Source of the DNA: Pseudoduganella lutea
GTDB taxonomy: Bacteria > Pseudomonadota > Gammaproteobacteria > Burkholderiales > Burkholderiaceae_D
DNA: 64,000 nt
Reading direction: 5' to 3'
NCBI RefSeq assembly: GCF_004209755.1
Contig: NZ_CP035913.1
Span: forward strand, 3,720,001-3,784,000
Positions within the stretch are counted from its first letter, which is position 1, and every line of letters starts with the position of its first letter. The position numbers were made by a program, and so were the translations under genes. Shown one piece after another: positions 15,284 to 23,590 of this stretch. The notes beneath the pieces are model-generated. The model worked only from the letters and a program-made list of their open reading frames with translations, did not search any database and was not told where the DNA came from.

Positions 15284-16747
15284 TCAAGGCGATACGGATG
15301 CGGCTGTTCGGTCCGTTCTAATTCTCTCGACCGTGTTTACAGCTTTACGAAAACAAGGATGAATTTGAACTTCTTCGAATAATGGTTCATGTCGATCTGA
15401 ATAAGCATAACACGTCTTGCTACCGCCTTGCCCACCTTGGACAAAATCGCCAATAAAACCAATTTCGTAAAGCACCCGTAAAAACAGGGTTATATCGAGT
15501 TCGTCTACGATCTTATTAAACCATTCTGCATTCAACTCAACCTCAGCAGCAATTCGCAGAAGCATTTCTTCGATCTCAGTTCTTTTAAGATGGTACTTTT
15601 GCCGAAAGAACTTTGTTTTCCAGAAAGAGAAAATAGAGATTAGGCCCGGATATTGATTGGAGTACTCCGTGCAAAGGTCATCTAGTTTCCATGATGAATA
15701 AGCTTGCTCACAAGCTTTTAATTTCTCTGCGTCAGGCGATTTATCTTCTACCGACTCACTGTAGTACCTTGCCAACTGAATTAATTCACGCGGCCGACCT
15801 AAAGTGCGCTCGATCATCCAGTTATCTGTATTGCTCGTGCCAATGGTATTAGGGAAAACTGTCGGAAACGGGTCAGGAATATTATCAAGCAGAAAATTTT
15901 TCCGGTTAAAATTTATTCGTTTATTAAGAATCTTTAGAAGATTATCATGCGTCCAACGCAGTGCCTCGATATTTCGATACTTATCTGAGTGCTGTGTTTT
16001 AGTAATTAGTATTGAGTACACATCCTCTCGCAAAAATACGCAAACATAAATGTTTCTCGATAGTGCGGTGAGCGCGCTGGTAGCACTCAGCAGACCAAGT
16101 AAAAGGTTATTAGCAACTGGAGAGTTGTCCCATCCGAGATCAAGATCATCAACCAATATGACGAATTTGGCTCCGCTGTTGGCAATAGATGCAACGTGGT
16201 GTTGTAGCGAGTCTACCTGTGCGACGTTTCGCAATTCCTTCTCCAGGGTAAGCCCATACTCGCCGAGGGAGCCAGCCTTAACCTTTAATTTCGATAGGAT
16301 ATCTGCTACATTCTCGACGAAATCTTTTGATGTCCTATTAAGTTCTACCGCCACTTTTCGCGCAAATTCAAGGCTTTCGGTTACATACTGGCCTTTTGCG
16401 TCGTTCCCAACTTGGCACAAGCAGTCCAAATAAACCTGACGAAGCCATGTGTGTTGAAAGAAAATTTCTTGCCCGAACCCGCCCTCAGTTATATCTTTAT
16501 CGTTAAGAATATTCCGAATAGAATTAAAAGATGGCGAAAGATTTATAACATAATTATTATTATCCTGAGCGAATGCTTGCTCAAGTTTTTTTCGAAGCGC
16601 ACTTTTGCCAGAACCTTTTCTTCCGACAACAATGCTTTTTGACTTGCTGTTCAGGCGATTAAATGCGTCGGAAGTTATGAAATAATCTAGAAGGCATGGG
16701 TCACGCTCAGCACTATCGTCACCCCAATTAATTTCTGATATTCGCAT
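15284..16747 (-). CDS. P-loop ATPase, Sll1717-like
   Basis: 487 residues. Walker A GRKGSGKS at 43-50, Walker B FVILVDDLD at 195-203, then an arginine-rich helical region (TLGRPRELIQLARYYSES, a sensor-2/winged-helix-like block at about 340) and an acidic C-terminal half. The GRKGSGKSA start and VDDLD box resemble the 'P-loop ATPase, Sll1717 family' proteins of bacterial defence loci; assignment is from memory of that pattern. Likely cytoplasmic. Low GC and rare-codon use mark it as foreign. It is tail to tail with the HEPN gene pair (1 nt gap). The ATPase could sense infection and unleash the RNase, but separate functions are possible. Confidence 0.7.
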   Translation of the reverse strand: MRISEINWGDDSAERDPCLLDYFITSDAFNRLNSKSKSIVVGRKGSGKSALRKKLEQAFAQDNNNYVINLSPSFNSIRNILNDKDITEGGFGQEIFFQHTWLRQVYLDCLCQVGNDAKGQYVTESLEFARKVAVELNRTSKDFVENVADILSKLKVKAGSLGEYGLTLEKELRNVAQVDSLQHHVASIANSGAKFVILVDDLDLGWDNSPVANNLLLGLLSATSALTALSRNIYVCVFLREDVYSILITKTQHSDKYRNIEALRWTHDNLLKILNKRINFNRKNFLLDNIPDPFPTVFPNTIGTSNTDNWMIERTLGRPRELIQLARYYSESVEDKSPDAEKLKACEQAYSSWKLDDLCTEYSNQYPGLISIFSFWKTKFFRQKYHLKRTEIEEMLLRIAAEVELNAEWFNKIVDELDITLFLRVLYEIGFIGDFVQGGQGGSKTCYAYSDRHEPLFEEVQIHPCFRKAVNTVERIRTDRTAASVSP

Positions 16748-16918
16748 GTAATTCGCCTCTGGCTACTGTGATATATAATATGGACTTTAGTGTAGGCACG
16801 TCTGGTCGTGACGGAAAATAGCAACTTTAAGGTTTCTTCACATAGCGTCATAAAAAGTACACAAACGTTTTCACTGACTTAACACAGTTTCACTTACTGC
16901 GTTTCCCGACACCAGTCT

Positions 16919-18016
16919 TTAGTAACTCAAGTTGTCATCTTTGGCGGGGGGCGACAGATCCGTACCAAGGTCCGTTAGCTGCGTCAGCAGCCTGTGCTCT
17001 AAGCGATGGCAGTTTGCACATAAGCATTGCAGCATGTCAAGAGTGGTTCGATGCTCTGGCGTCATTGCTTGAACTTGTACTGTTCGGTGATGAACCTCAA
17101 TTACTGACTCGGCATGCTCTGTACCATAATGCTCAACCGGACATAGCCCACATTTCTCACAGAACAGCTTTCCGTGCTTCTGCTTGAACTGGCTCTTCTT
17201 CGCTTTCGTAGCAGCGGGCGAGCGCTCCCGCTTCCTATGTGTAACAAGCTTTGTACGGCCTTCTGACCAGAATTGCTCATCCAGGTCAGCCAATGAAATT
17301 GACAGTGCCGGCTCGTCCTTCGACACTATTTTGTACCCGGCATTCTCAATAATGCGGAAGCATGGTGACGAGACTCCAGCAGTGAAATGGTAAGGGCCGA
17401 CACTAAAGCCGAGCGCATTTGTAGCTGCTATTCCGAACACGGCCTTAGGTGGCAATCGCTTGCCGTCTTCCGTCACTACATCGTAATCAGTAGATGGGTA
17501 GAACGGGTGGTTTTTGAACCCGCCTAGCAATGCCTCTACGGCCTCCCAAACGTGTTCTGGGCGTACCTTGCTGAGTTCCTCTACTGGCAGGCGACGAATT
17601 GCTTCTAGCCCGGTTTCAATCGAATTGTGAGCGTTAAGCTTCCATCGGACTCGAACTGGAATCTCATCGGTGGTCTCTACTGCTGCACCTAGCCCGGCGT
17701 AAGTGAACAGGTCACGACCACCAGCACGCCAAAAGACATGAACTACTGCACCAGGTCTGGTCATACGTACGATAGACGCGTGGTGGCGAGTGCTACCATT
17801 CCTACCACGCCAAACCAGGTCAGGACCATCGAAGAAATTATCGTAATCGTGTCCCGTTTGGCCGGGATTGCCAACATTAGCAAAAATGAACGTTACTCCG
17901 TCTTTCGATGGATACCCTGTTGCCCAGTTGCCGCCGATATCACCGCCGTCACCAGCTATTTGGCTAACCTGTTCTCGCTTGTACTTCTGACCGACAGTGA
18001 AGCTAAACTTGCTCAT
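16919..18016 (-). CDS. ScoMcrA-like HNH restriction endonuclease
   Basis: 365 residues from ATG 18016 (GGAG 7 nt upstream). Three blocks: an N-terminal DUF3427-type domain (about 5-115; FTVGQKYKREQV, FANVGNPGQTGHDYDN); a middle block like the ScoMcrA N-terminal head domain (about 155-235; HPFYPSTDYDVV, LPPKAVFGIAA, YHFTAG, RIIENAGYKIV); and a C-terminal HNH nuclease (about 280-342) with C286-x2-C289, HH at 309-310 and C333-x2-CH. ScoMcrA and relatives cleave DNA bearing 5-methylcytosine or phosphorothioates, so this is probably a type IV enzyme against modified phage DNA. No methylase accompanies it, which fits. Confidence 0.8.
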   Translation of the reverse strand: MSKFSFTVGQKYKREQVSQIAGDGGDIGGNWATGYPSKDGVTFIFANVGNPGQTGHDYDNFFDGPDLVWRGRNGSTRHHASIVRMTRPGAVVHVFWRAGGRDLFTYAGLGAAVETTDEIPVRVRWKLNAHNSIETGLEAIRRLPVEELSKVRPEHVWEAVEALLGGFKNHPFYPSTDYDVVTEDGKRLPPKAVFGIAATNALGFSVGPYHFTAGVSSPCFRIIENAGYKIVSKDEPALSISLADLDEQFWSEGRTKLVTHRKRERSPAATKAKKSQFKQKHGKLFCEKCGLCPVEHYGTEHAESVIEVHHRTVQVQAMTPEHRTTLDMLQCLCANCHRLEHRLLTQLTDLGTDLSPPAKDDNLSY

Positions 18017-18139
18017 CTGATACTCCGTAGTTGATCCAGCATTATGTACTAGGATCGTCACCATCTGCACCAACGGCAAGAAAGTTGTAGCGCTTCCTCC
18101 CGGTACAGCAGTAATAAGATCAGATATGCATCACCTACC

Positions 18140-18487
18140 ATGTCTTCGCTGGAAATGGTGGCGTACATCAACGCTACCCGTGAACCCGGCAAGGCCGAGC
18201 TTCGCCACGATAACTTTATGGCAAAGGTATCGTCCGTACTGGGCGTAGGAGATGCCCTAAAATTTCAGGGCATGTATAAAGATGCATATAACCGGGACAA
18301 ACCATGCTACAACTTCCCTAAGCGGGAAGCCTGCCTGATGGCTATGTCGTACAGCTACGAACTCCAGGCCAAGGTGTTCGATGCCTGGGTAGCCGCCGAA
18401 GAGAAGCTGCTGGCGAAGCCCGTAGCAGCCATTCCCAACTTCGATGACCCCATTGCTGCTGCCCGTGCTTGGATCGAAGCCAGGTAG
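18140..18487 (+). CDS. Rha-family phage regulator, truncated
   Basis: 115 residues from ATG 18140. The region ELRHDNFMAKVSSVLGVG followed by YNFPKREACLMAMSYSYELQ matches the Rha (pRha) domain of phage antirepressor-like regulators, which are toxic when expressed in an IHF-deficient host. The usual C-terminal part is missing: the protein stops after DPIAAARAWIEAR, where relatives continue. The start is close to the divergent HNH gene (123 nt), suggesting a shared control region. It may be inactive. It is evidence for a phage origin of part of the island. Confidence 0.65.
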   Translation: MSSLEMVAYINATREPGKAELRHDNFMAKVSSVLGVGDALKFQGMYKDAYNRDKPCYNFPKREACLMAMSYSYELQAKVFDAWVAAEEKLLAKPVAAIPNFDDPIAAARAWIEAR

Positions 18488-18547
18488 GTGCACGGTCGGG
18501 ACAGCTCGGCTGGACGAGATTGACCTTCACAGCCGCCAGAAGCCTAT

Positions 18548-18840
18548 ATGGCGGAGTTATGTTGTACCGATATGGCGCTAGCCATGTGATATCACGGAGC
18601 TGTTCACTGAACCAGAGAATTCAATGTACTTTGGCAGGGCTCCGCCTGACGATTCCATCGTCTCCCGACTCTTTCGGTACTCTCGGCTTCGTGTACAGAC
18701 TATGGCGCCAGCCATGTTATAGCGCTACAGTATATTATTTGGTATATACCTGCTAGGTTCTCTCCTTTAAGGGGAGAGGAGCAAGATGTACTTATGTCTA
18801 TATTATGGCGAAGTCATGTGATAAAGCATGGCTCAGCCAT
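18548..18840. repeat. Five degenerate palindromes ATGGC-N-GCCATGT-A
   Basis: Copies start at 18548, 18572, 18702, 18805 and 18828. The clearest are ATGGCGCTAGCCATGTGATA, ATGGCGCCAGCCATGTTATA and ATGGCTCAGCCATGTTATA, each a 5-bp inverted repeat followed by a conserved TGT(G/T)ATA. They could be repeated protein-binding sites (partition, replication iterons or a second recombinase) or short hairpins in an RNA. Confidence 0.6.
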
Positions 18841-18866
18841 GTTATATCGCTACTTCCTGTAAGTTC

Positions 18867-19035
18867 GCCTCGCTAACGCACGGCTTGGTGATGAGGTAAT
18901 CACTATCCCCGCCTGACTACTCCTGTACGCTAGCCTCGCTTCCGCACGGCTATTTATAGGTGTCCTTTAATCGATCCCCGTTCAGTACGCCTAGCCTCGC
19001 TGTCGCAAGGCTTCTTATAGGTGTCCTTTAATCGA
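18867..19035. repeat. Three GCCTCGCT-NN-CGCA-NGGC repeats
   Basis: Hairpin-like units at 18867, 18933 and 18994. The last two belong to a 44-bp direct repeat (18931-18974 and 18992-19035) that also shares TATAGGTGTCCTTTAATCGA. The second copy ends two bases from the stop of the gene at 19038. Confidence 0.65.
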
Positions 19036-19037
19036 AA

Positions 19038-19745
19038 CTAGAAGGCTAGCACATCGTCGCCAAAGTGCATCGCTAGGGGGCCATTTGCTAAAGGAATGGC
19101 TGGGCAATCATCTGTCAAGGCGGGAGACTGATCGAACACACTTGCGTACTTGCCGAGTTGCCAGTTCGAGCATACCGAGCATAATGGATTGCCGCACGGA
19201 GTAATGCCAATTGCTAGACTACTACCCTCTAGCTCTTGTAATGAATCAAGAGCGGGCCAAACAGTGTTAGACAGTTTCGTGGCGGCGTTTTCGATAACTC
19301 GGAGACAGAGCGCAATCCTCTTGGCGTGTCGATTACTGCATTCCTGGAGGGTGGACTCCATGTATGCTTCCACATTTGCGGTGGAGATGGTATCAAGGCT
19401 CCGGAGCATTGAAAGTACGAGCTTCTTGCTAAACGGTCTGGTATTGCCGCCGTGATCAAGATTCACAGCACCGGTCACGATAGCATCCAATTGCGGGAGG
19501 CTGTGCAGGGCGTAACCTGGAGCGCTGAAGCACGACAGATACGGTTTAATTCGGTTAAGTTGAATCTTAGCAGGCCTTCCCTTCCGCTTGCTGTCACTTG
19601 GAGCGTGCTCGTCTAGTGTAGGAGCTGTGTATTCCTTGACGTAAGAAGGGTGGTGCGGGGCGGGCTGAAGTGCCGCCATAAAACTATAGGATGTAAAAGA
19701 GCTGGCGCTGCTATTGTTTGCTGTGAGGGCGGCGATTTGGGTCAT
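19038..19745 (-). CDS. Hypothetical island protein with GRPAK and CGNPLC motifs
   Basis: 235 residues, ATG 19745 with AAAGGA 7 nt upstream. The first third is disordered (Ser/Ala/Pro-rich). Then comes KRKGRPAKIQLNRIKPYL, an AT-hook-like GRP flanked by basic residues, then helices, and a Cys motif (CGNPLCSVC) near 190. DNA binding is plausible; no family recognised. It is the gene nearest to the integrase on the same strand (about 420 bp apart), so it could be a directionality or regulatory factor, but it is large for an excisionase. Confidence 0.6.
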   Translation of the reverse strand: MTQIAALTANNSSASSFTSYSFMAALQPAPHHPSYVKEYTAPTLDEHAPSDSKRKGRPAKIQLNRIKPYLSCFSAPGYALHSLPQLDAIVTGAVNLDHGGNTRPFSKKLVLSMLRSLDTISTANVEAYMESTLQECSNRHAKRIALCLRVIENAATKLSNTVWPALDSLQELEGSSLAIGITPCGNPLCSVCSNWQLGKYASVFDQSPALTDDCPAIPLANGPLAMHFGDDVLAF

Positions 19746-20167
19746 GTGTATCCTTTCGAGAAGGGCCTACGAAGGCGCTGAATTTCCTATGCATGGCAAG
19801 GTCCGTTGATAGTTGATAGATATATAAGTGGCCGGTCATCCGCGTTAGCTGTTCTGCCGCCCGGATTTGCGTTCACAATGAAATGATGACACGGCCTTAC
19901 TGACGAGTCAAATAATTCTTGACTTCTCGTTTGGGGTGTGCATATAAAGCTGAAGGGTTCGTTACAGATTTATACGGGACAGCGTTCCGGCGATGTCTAC
20001 CACATGAAGAACCGGGGGAATTCCAGGCTGATTCGCGCACATAGCTAAGCAAAGTCGGTTTATTTCAGTGTCGAAACAGAGCCGACAATCCAGTAAAGCA
20101 TGCTGCTAAGGAAGCCAAGAGGGCACCCATGCATCTTCCCATCTACCCGAAGAAGGGTAGCCCCTCG
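19746..20167. other. Gap between hypothetical gene and integrase end
   Basis: About 420 bp, no supportable gene. A possible plus-strand promoter (TTGACT near 19919, TATAAA 18 bp later) points away from any called gene. Otherwise I see no repeats or hairpins of note. Confidence 0.35.
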
Positions 20168-21154
20168 CTAGCCAAGCTTCTGTGCCATCGCCTCTGCCTT
20201 CGGGTGATAGTATCTTTTCAACATCTGGATTGTTTGGTGGCCTGTGACCGCAGCAAGCTCGATTACGTTTGGAAGTTTCTCTGCTAGCCGACTCGTGGCT
20301 GTATGTCGGAGGTCATGGAACCGAAGATTTGCTATCCCAGCCCTCTTGCATGCTGCAACAAAACAGTTGTGCATAGTCATATGAGAGGTAGGGAAAACGA
20401 CGCCACTTTCGCTGTAGCTCGGCAGTTCCTTCAATATTGCGACTGCTTTTCTTGAGAGCGGAACCGTACGCGCTGTGCCGTTCTTTGTAAGGGGAAGGTA
20501 CGCTGTCTGGGCCGTGAGGTTGATGTGCTCCCACCGAAGCGACAGTAACTCACCCCTACGCATTGCGGACTCCAATGCCAACGTGACCAAAGGAACCATC
20601 CACGAGCTTCTACGGCGGATGGGCCGGAGTTCAGCTAGCAGTCGAGCCTCTTCTTCTGAGGTGAGCAGTCTGGTACGCCCCGGTGGCGTTTGTGGCTTGC
20701 GTACAAGGGCACACGGATTTGCAGTCGGTAGGCCCCACTCCTTCCGGGCATGACTGATGATGCCTGACAGGATGCTTAGCTCGCGGATAATGGTTCCTGC
20801 ACCGACTGTTCTCAGCCGTTCATCTCGATATGCGGCTACGACGCCAGGCGTAAGATTCAACATGCTGTAGCTGGCGATCTTCTGACGAAGCATGAACTGG
20901 ATGCCTTCGGCTTCGCGTTGTGCTCCACGCTTAGAGGGCGTCACCTCGTTCCTGTACCGCTGAAGTATGTCGGAAAGCAAAACATCTTTTGCAGCTTGGA
21001 TGCTCTGATGCGATCCATGTTCCATAGCGGATTCAATGGATCGAGCCCATGTCTGGGCTTCAGTTTTCGTTTTGAAGGAGGCTACCTCGTCTGGGTAGCC
21101 TTTGCGTCGTACACGGGCTTGCCATGTACCTGATCGTTGTCGGATTGATGCCAT
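20168..21154 (-). CDS. int: Tyrosine recombinase (phage-type integrase)
   Basis: 328 residues. N-terminal arm-binding beta region (SGTWQARVRRKGYPDEVASF), a core-binding helical domain, then the catalytic domain with R199 (SAMRRGELLSLRW), K224, H280-x2-R283 (FHDLRHTATSRL), H306 (VTGHQTIQ) and the nucleophile Tyr315 (MLKRYYHP). All catalytic residues are present, so it should be active. It integrates and excises the element at the moaC site. The gene lies 144 nt from the right moaC copy and is transcribed away from it. The right-hand TGGGACAA pair sits 13-31 nt upstream of the ATG, so binding there could also repress the gene. Confidence 0.95.
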   Translation of the reverse strand: MASIRQRSGTWQARVRRKGYPDEVASFKTKTEAQTWARSIESAMEHGSHQSIQAAKDVLLSDILQRYRNEVTPSKRGAQREAEGIQFMLRQKIASYSMLNLTPGVVAAYRDERLRTVGAGTIIRELSILSGIISHARKEWGLPTANPCALVRKPQTPPGRTRLLTSEEEARLLAELRPIRRRSSWMVPLVTLALESAMRRGELLSLRWEHINLTAQTAYLPLTKNGTARTVPLSRKAVAILKELPSYSESGVVFPTSHMTMHNCFVAACKRAGIANLRFHDLRHTATSRLAEKLPNVIELAAVTGHQTIQMLKRYYHPKAEAMAQKLG

Positions 21155-21166
21155 ACGCCTTCCTAT

Positions 21167-21185
21167 TGGGACAAGCGTGGGACAA
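21167..21185. promoter_or_regulatory. Right pair of TGGGACAA repeats (putative integrase arm sites)
   Basis: TGGGACAA at 21167 and 21178, 11 bp apart, same orientation and spacing as the left pair at 10047/10058. It lies just upstream of the integrase start. Confidence 0.6.
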
Positions 21186-21297
21186 GAATCAATTTTCTTC
21201 GCTTCGCCGGATGGATGCTGGCGTTAGAAGCCAACAAGGCGGAGTTGGATGATGACTGCGAGGATAAGAGGATTTACTTATACGAATCAACTAGTTA

Positions 21298-21777
21298 TCA
21301 AACCGTCGCCGACCAGTCCCCCGACTTGCCGCCATGCTTCTCGCGCACGCGGATCTCGCTCATCACCATTCCCCGGTCCACGGCCTTGCACATGTCGTAA
21401 ATGGTCAGCAGCCCCACCTGCACGGCCGTCAGCGCCTCCATCTCGACTCCTGTCTTGCCATAAGTCTCCACCTGCGCCCGGCAATGAACGGAGGAAGCCT
21501 CTTCGTCCGTCTCGAAATCCACGGTCACGCGGGTCAGTGCCAGCGGGTGGCACAGCGGCACCAGGTCGCTCGTGCGCTTGGCGCCCATGATGGCGGCGAT
21601 GCGGGCGATGCCGAGTACGTCACCCTTCTTGGCAGTTCCCGATAGAATGATGGCCAGCGTTTCCGGTTTCATCCGGATAGTGCCGGTGGCAACGGCGATG
21701 CGGTGGGTTTCGGCCTTGGCGCCGACGTCGACCATGTGGGCCTGGCCGGTGGTATCGAAATGGGTGAGTTCGGACAT
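21298..21777 (-). CDS. moaC: Cyclic pyranopterin monophosphate synthase MoaC
   Basis: 159 residues, full length. MoaC converts the MoaA product (3',8-cyclo-dihydro-GTP) to cyclic pyranopterin monophosphate in molybdenum cofactor synthesis. Signatures: [42 protein letters not shown], the active-site KAVDRGM and C-terminal EKHGGKSG. The last 65 codons lie in the duplicated attachment region, so the 3' end is probably supplied by the integrated element, restoring a functional gene after insertion. Its 3' end therefore differs synonymously from the copy at 9813. Confidence 0.97.
   Translation of the reverse strand: MSELTHFDTTGQAHMVDVGAKAETHRIAVATGTIRMKPETLAIILSGTAKKGDVLGIARIAAIMGAKRTSDLVPLCHPLALTRVTVDFETDEEASSVHCRAQVETYGKTGVEMEALTAVQVGLLTIYDMCKAVDRGMVMSEIRVREKHGGKSGDWSATV
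21335..21420. repeat. attR core: 86-bp perfect repeat
   Basis: Right partner of 9850-9935; identical over 86 bp and embedded in intact moaC. Confidence 0.8.
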
Positions 21778-21799
21778 GTGGAAAAAACTAAGTTACTGA

Positions 21800-23590
21800 A
21801 TGAAAAGGTATCATAGCACCGTGAACGCCATCCGATTTCCCCGCCGCGCGCTGCTGTCCTTCGCCATTTCCCTTGCCGTTTCGCTCCCCGTGCAGCAGGC
21901 CCATGCGCAATCGCCGACGAACGTGCCGAGCCTGCCCAGCCTGGGCGACACGTCGCGCGAGGCGCTGTCGCCCGTCATCGAGCGCAAGCTGGGCGAGGAG
22001 ATCATGCGCGATATCCGCTTCAACCGCGATTATCTCGACGATCCGCCCATCAGCGATTACCTGAACAACCTGGGCAACACGCTGGTCGCGGCGCGCCCCG
22101 GAGCGCGCGGCGAGGCGAACTACGATTACGCGTTCTTTGCCGTCCGCGACCCGATGCTGAACGCGTTCGCGTTGCCGGGCGGTTTTATCGGCGTGCATTC
22201 GGCGCTGCTGCTGGCCGCGCAGTCGGAATCCGAGCTGGCATCCGTGCTGTCGCACGAGATCGGGCACGTGGCGCAGCGCCACATCGCCCGGCAACTGGGC
22301 GAGCAAAAGACCGATGCGCTGATCCCGCTGGCGGCGATGATCCTGGCGGCCCTCGTCGCCAAGGACAGCCCCGATGCGGCGATGGGCGTGATGATGGGCG
22401 GGCAGGGCGTGGCGATCCAGCGCCAGCTCAATTTCGGCCGCGACGCAGAGCGCGAGGCGGACCGCGTGGGCTTCCAGATCATGGGCGCGGCCGGCTACGA
22501 AACCACGGGGATGGTGGCCTTCTTCCAGCGCATGCAGAATGCCACCAAGATGTATGACACGTCGATGCCCTGGCTGATGAGCCACCCGCTGACCACGGAG
22601 CGCATCGCCGACATCCAGGCTCGCATCCGCGAAGCGCCTTACCGGCAGCGGGTCGATGCGCTGGACTTCTTCCTCGTGCGCTCGCGTGCCCGCGTGCTGC
22701 AGGACCCGTCCACGAAGGGCTATGCGCAGTCGGAGGAGTTCTTCCGCAACCAGATGGCGCAGCAAAGCCGCCACGACATCGCGGCCGGCCAGTACGGCAT
22801 GGCCTTCCTGGCCTTGAAGCGCAGCGACTACAAGGGCGCGCAAAGCTGGCTCGACAAGGCTCGTGCCACGGTCGAACGCCCGCCCGCGGCCGGCGCGTTC
22901 AGCTCGCCGCTGCCGAAGGGCGTCTCGGAAAGCATCCTCGCGTACACGTCGCTGGAGATCAAGGTCGACCAGGAAAAGAACCCCGAGGTGCTGGCCCAGG
23001 CCATCGCCGAAGGGCAGGAAGCGCATGCGAAATTCCCGCTGTCGCGCGGCATCGCCTGGCAATATGCCGATGCGCTGATCAAGGGCGGCAAGCCGGAGCA
23101 GGCCGAGCGCTTCCTGCGCGACCAGATCCAGCAATACCGCAGCGAAGCGGAATTGCAGGATCTGCTGGCGCAGGCGTATTCGAAGATGGGCAAGATTTCG
23201 CTGCAGCACATCGCGCTGGCCGAATCGTATGCGCTGCTGGGCGGCACGATGGCGGCGCTCGACCAGTTGCAGCTGGCGCGCAAATCGTCCGACGCATCGT
23301 TCTACGAGCATGCCGTGATCGATGCGCGTGAACGAGAATGGCAGGCCAAGCGGCGCGAGGCGATGGGCGAGAAGGCCAAGGACAAGGACTACAGCGGCGC
23401 GTCGTTCAGCGTCAGCGCCGGCACAGGTAATGGAACAAGCGCCGCCAAGGACGATCCTTTCGGTCGCCTGCACCAAGCGGACAAGGACTGTGCCGACGTT
23501 ACCCGGCCGGCGTGGGAACCTTCCGGAAGCCGAAGCGATCCTCTGCGTCGCCGCGACCTGTCCGCTGCAACGGCAGCACACTGCCGCTGA
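21800..23590 (+). CDS. M48 family metalloprotease (BepA-like)
   Basis: 596 residues from ATG 21800 (a GTG at 21821 is an alternative). A signal peptide ends near AHA-QSP (36). The M48 zinc site is intact: HEIGH at 152-156 and the downstream DAEREAD with the third ligand (about 217). Helical TPR-like repeats follow (about 330-530), as in BepA, a periplasmic protease/chaperone that clears misassembled LptD and BAM substrates. The last 30 codons overlap the convergent gene at 23499 by 92 nt and look low in information, so the natural stop might have been lost. It is divergent from moaC. Confidence 0.92.
   Translation: MKRYHSTVNAIRFPRRALLSFAISLAVSLPVQQAHAQSPTNVPSLPSLGDTSREALSPVIERKLGEEIMRDIRFNRDYLDDPPISDYLNNLGNTLVAARPGARGEANYDYAFFAVRDPMLNAFALPGGFIGVHSALLLAAQSESELASVLSHEIGHVAQRHIARQLGEQKTDALIPLAAMILAALVAKDSPDAAMGVMMGGQGVAIQRQLNFGRDAEREADRVGFQIMGAAGYETTGMVAFFQRMQNATKMYDTSMPWLMSHPLTTERIADIQARIREAPYRQRVDALDFFLVRSRARVLQDPSTKGYAQSEEFFRNQMAQQSRHDIAAGQYGMAFLALKRSDYKGAQSWLDKARATVERPPAAGAFSSPLPKGVSESILAYTSLEIKVDQEKNPEVLAQAIAEGQEAHAKFPLSRGIAWQYADALIKGGKPEQAERFLRDQIQQYRSEAELQDLLAQAYSKMGKISLQHIALAESYALLGGTMAALDQLQLARKSSDASFYEHAVIDAREREWQAKRREAMGEKAKDKDYSGASFSVSAGTGNGTSAAKDDPFGRLHQADKDCADVTRPAWEPSGSRSDPLRRRDLSAATAAHCR

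Larger units (their letters stand above)
18488..19037. other. Non-coding repeat-rich island segment
   Basis: About 550 bp between the truncated Rha gene (plus) and the hypothetical gene at 19038 (minus) with no supportable gene. It holds five degenerate palindromes and three GCCTCGCT repeats listed separately. Confidence 0.7.
9850..21420. mobile_element. Integrative element inserted in the 3' end of moaC
   Basis: The two moaC copies are offset by exactly 11,485 bp, the predicted size of the excised circle. The element has a tyrosine recombinase gene next to the right copy and paired TGGGACA(A/G) repeats at both ends. Its cargo is AT-richer and looks anti-phage or phage-related: ScoMcrA-like endonuclease, HEPN-like pair, P-loop ATPase, serine recombinase, Rha fragment. 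No conjugation, replication or capsid genes are recognisable, so it is a mobilisable island or satellite rather than a complete ICE or prophage. Confidence 0.87.

Noticed and set aside
21155..21297. tRNA or other classical integration target next to int
   Set aside because: No cloverleaf; the homology found is to moaC, so moaC is the target.
23400..23590. Frameshift at the end of the M48 protease
   Set aside because: The tail looks poor and overlaps the convergent gene, but no alternative frame continues the family, so I keep one gene and note the doubt.
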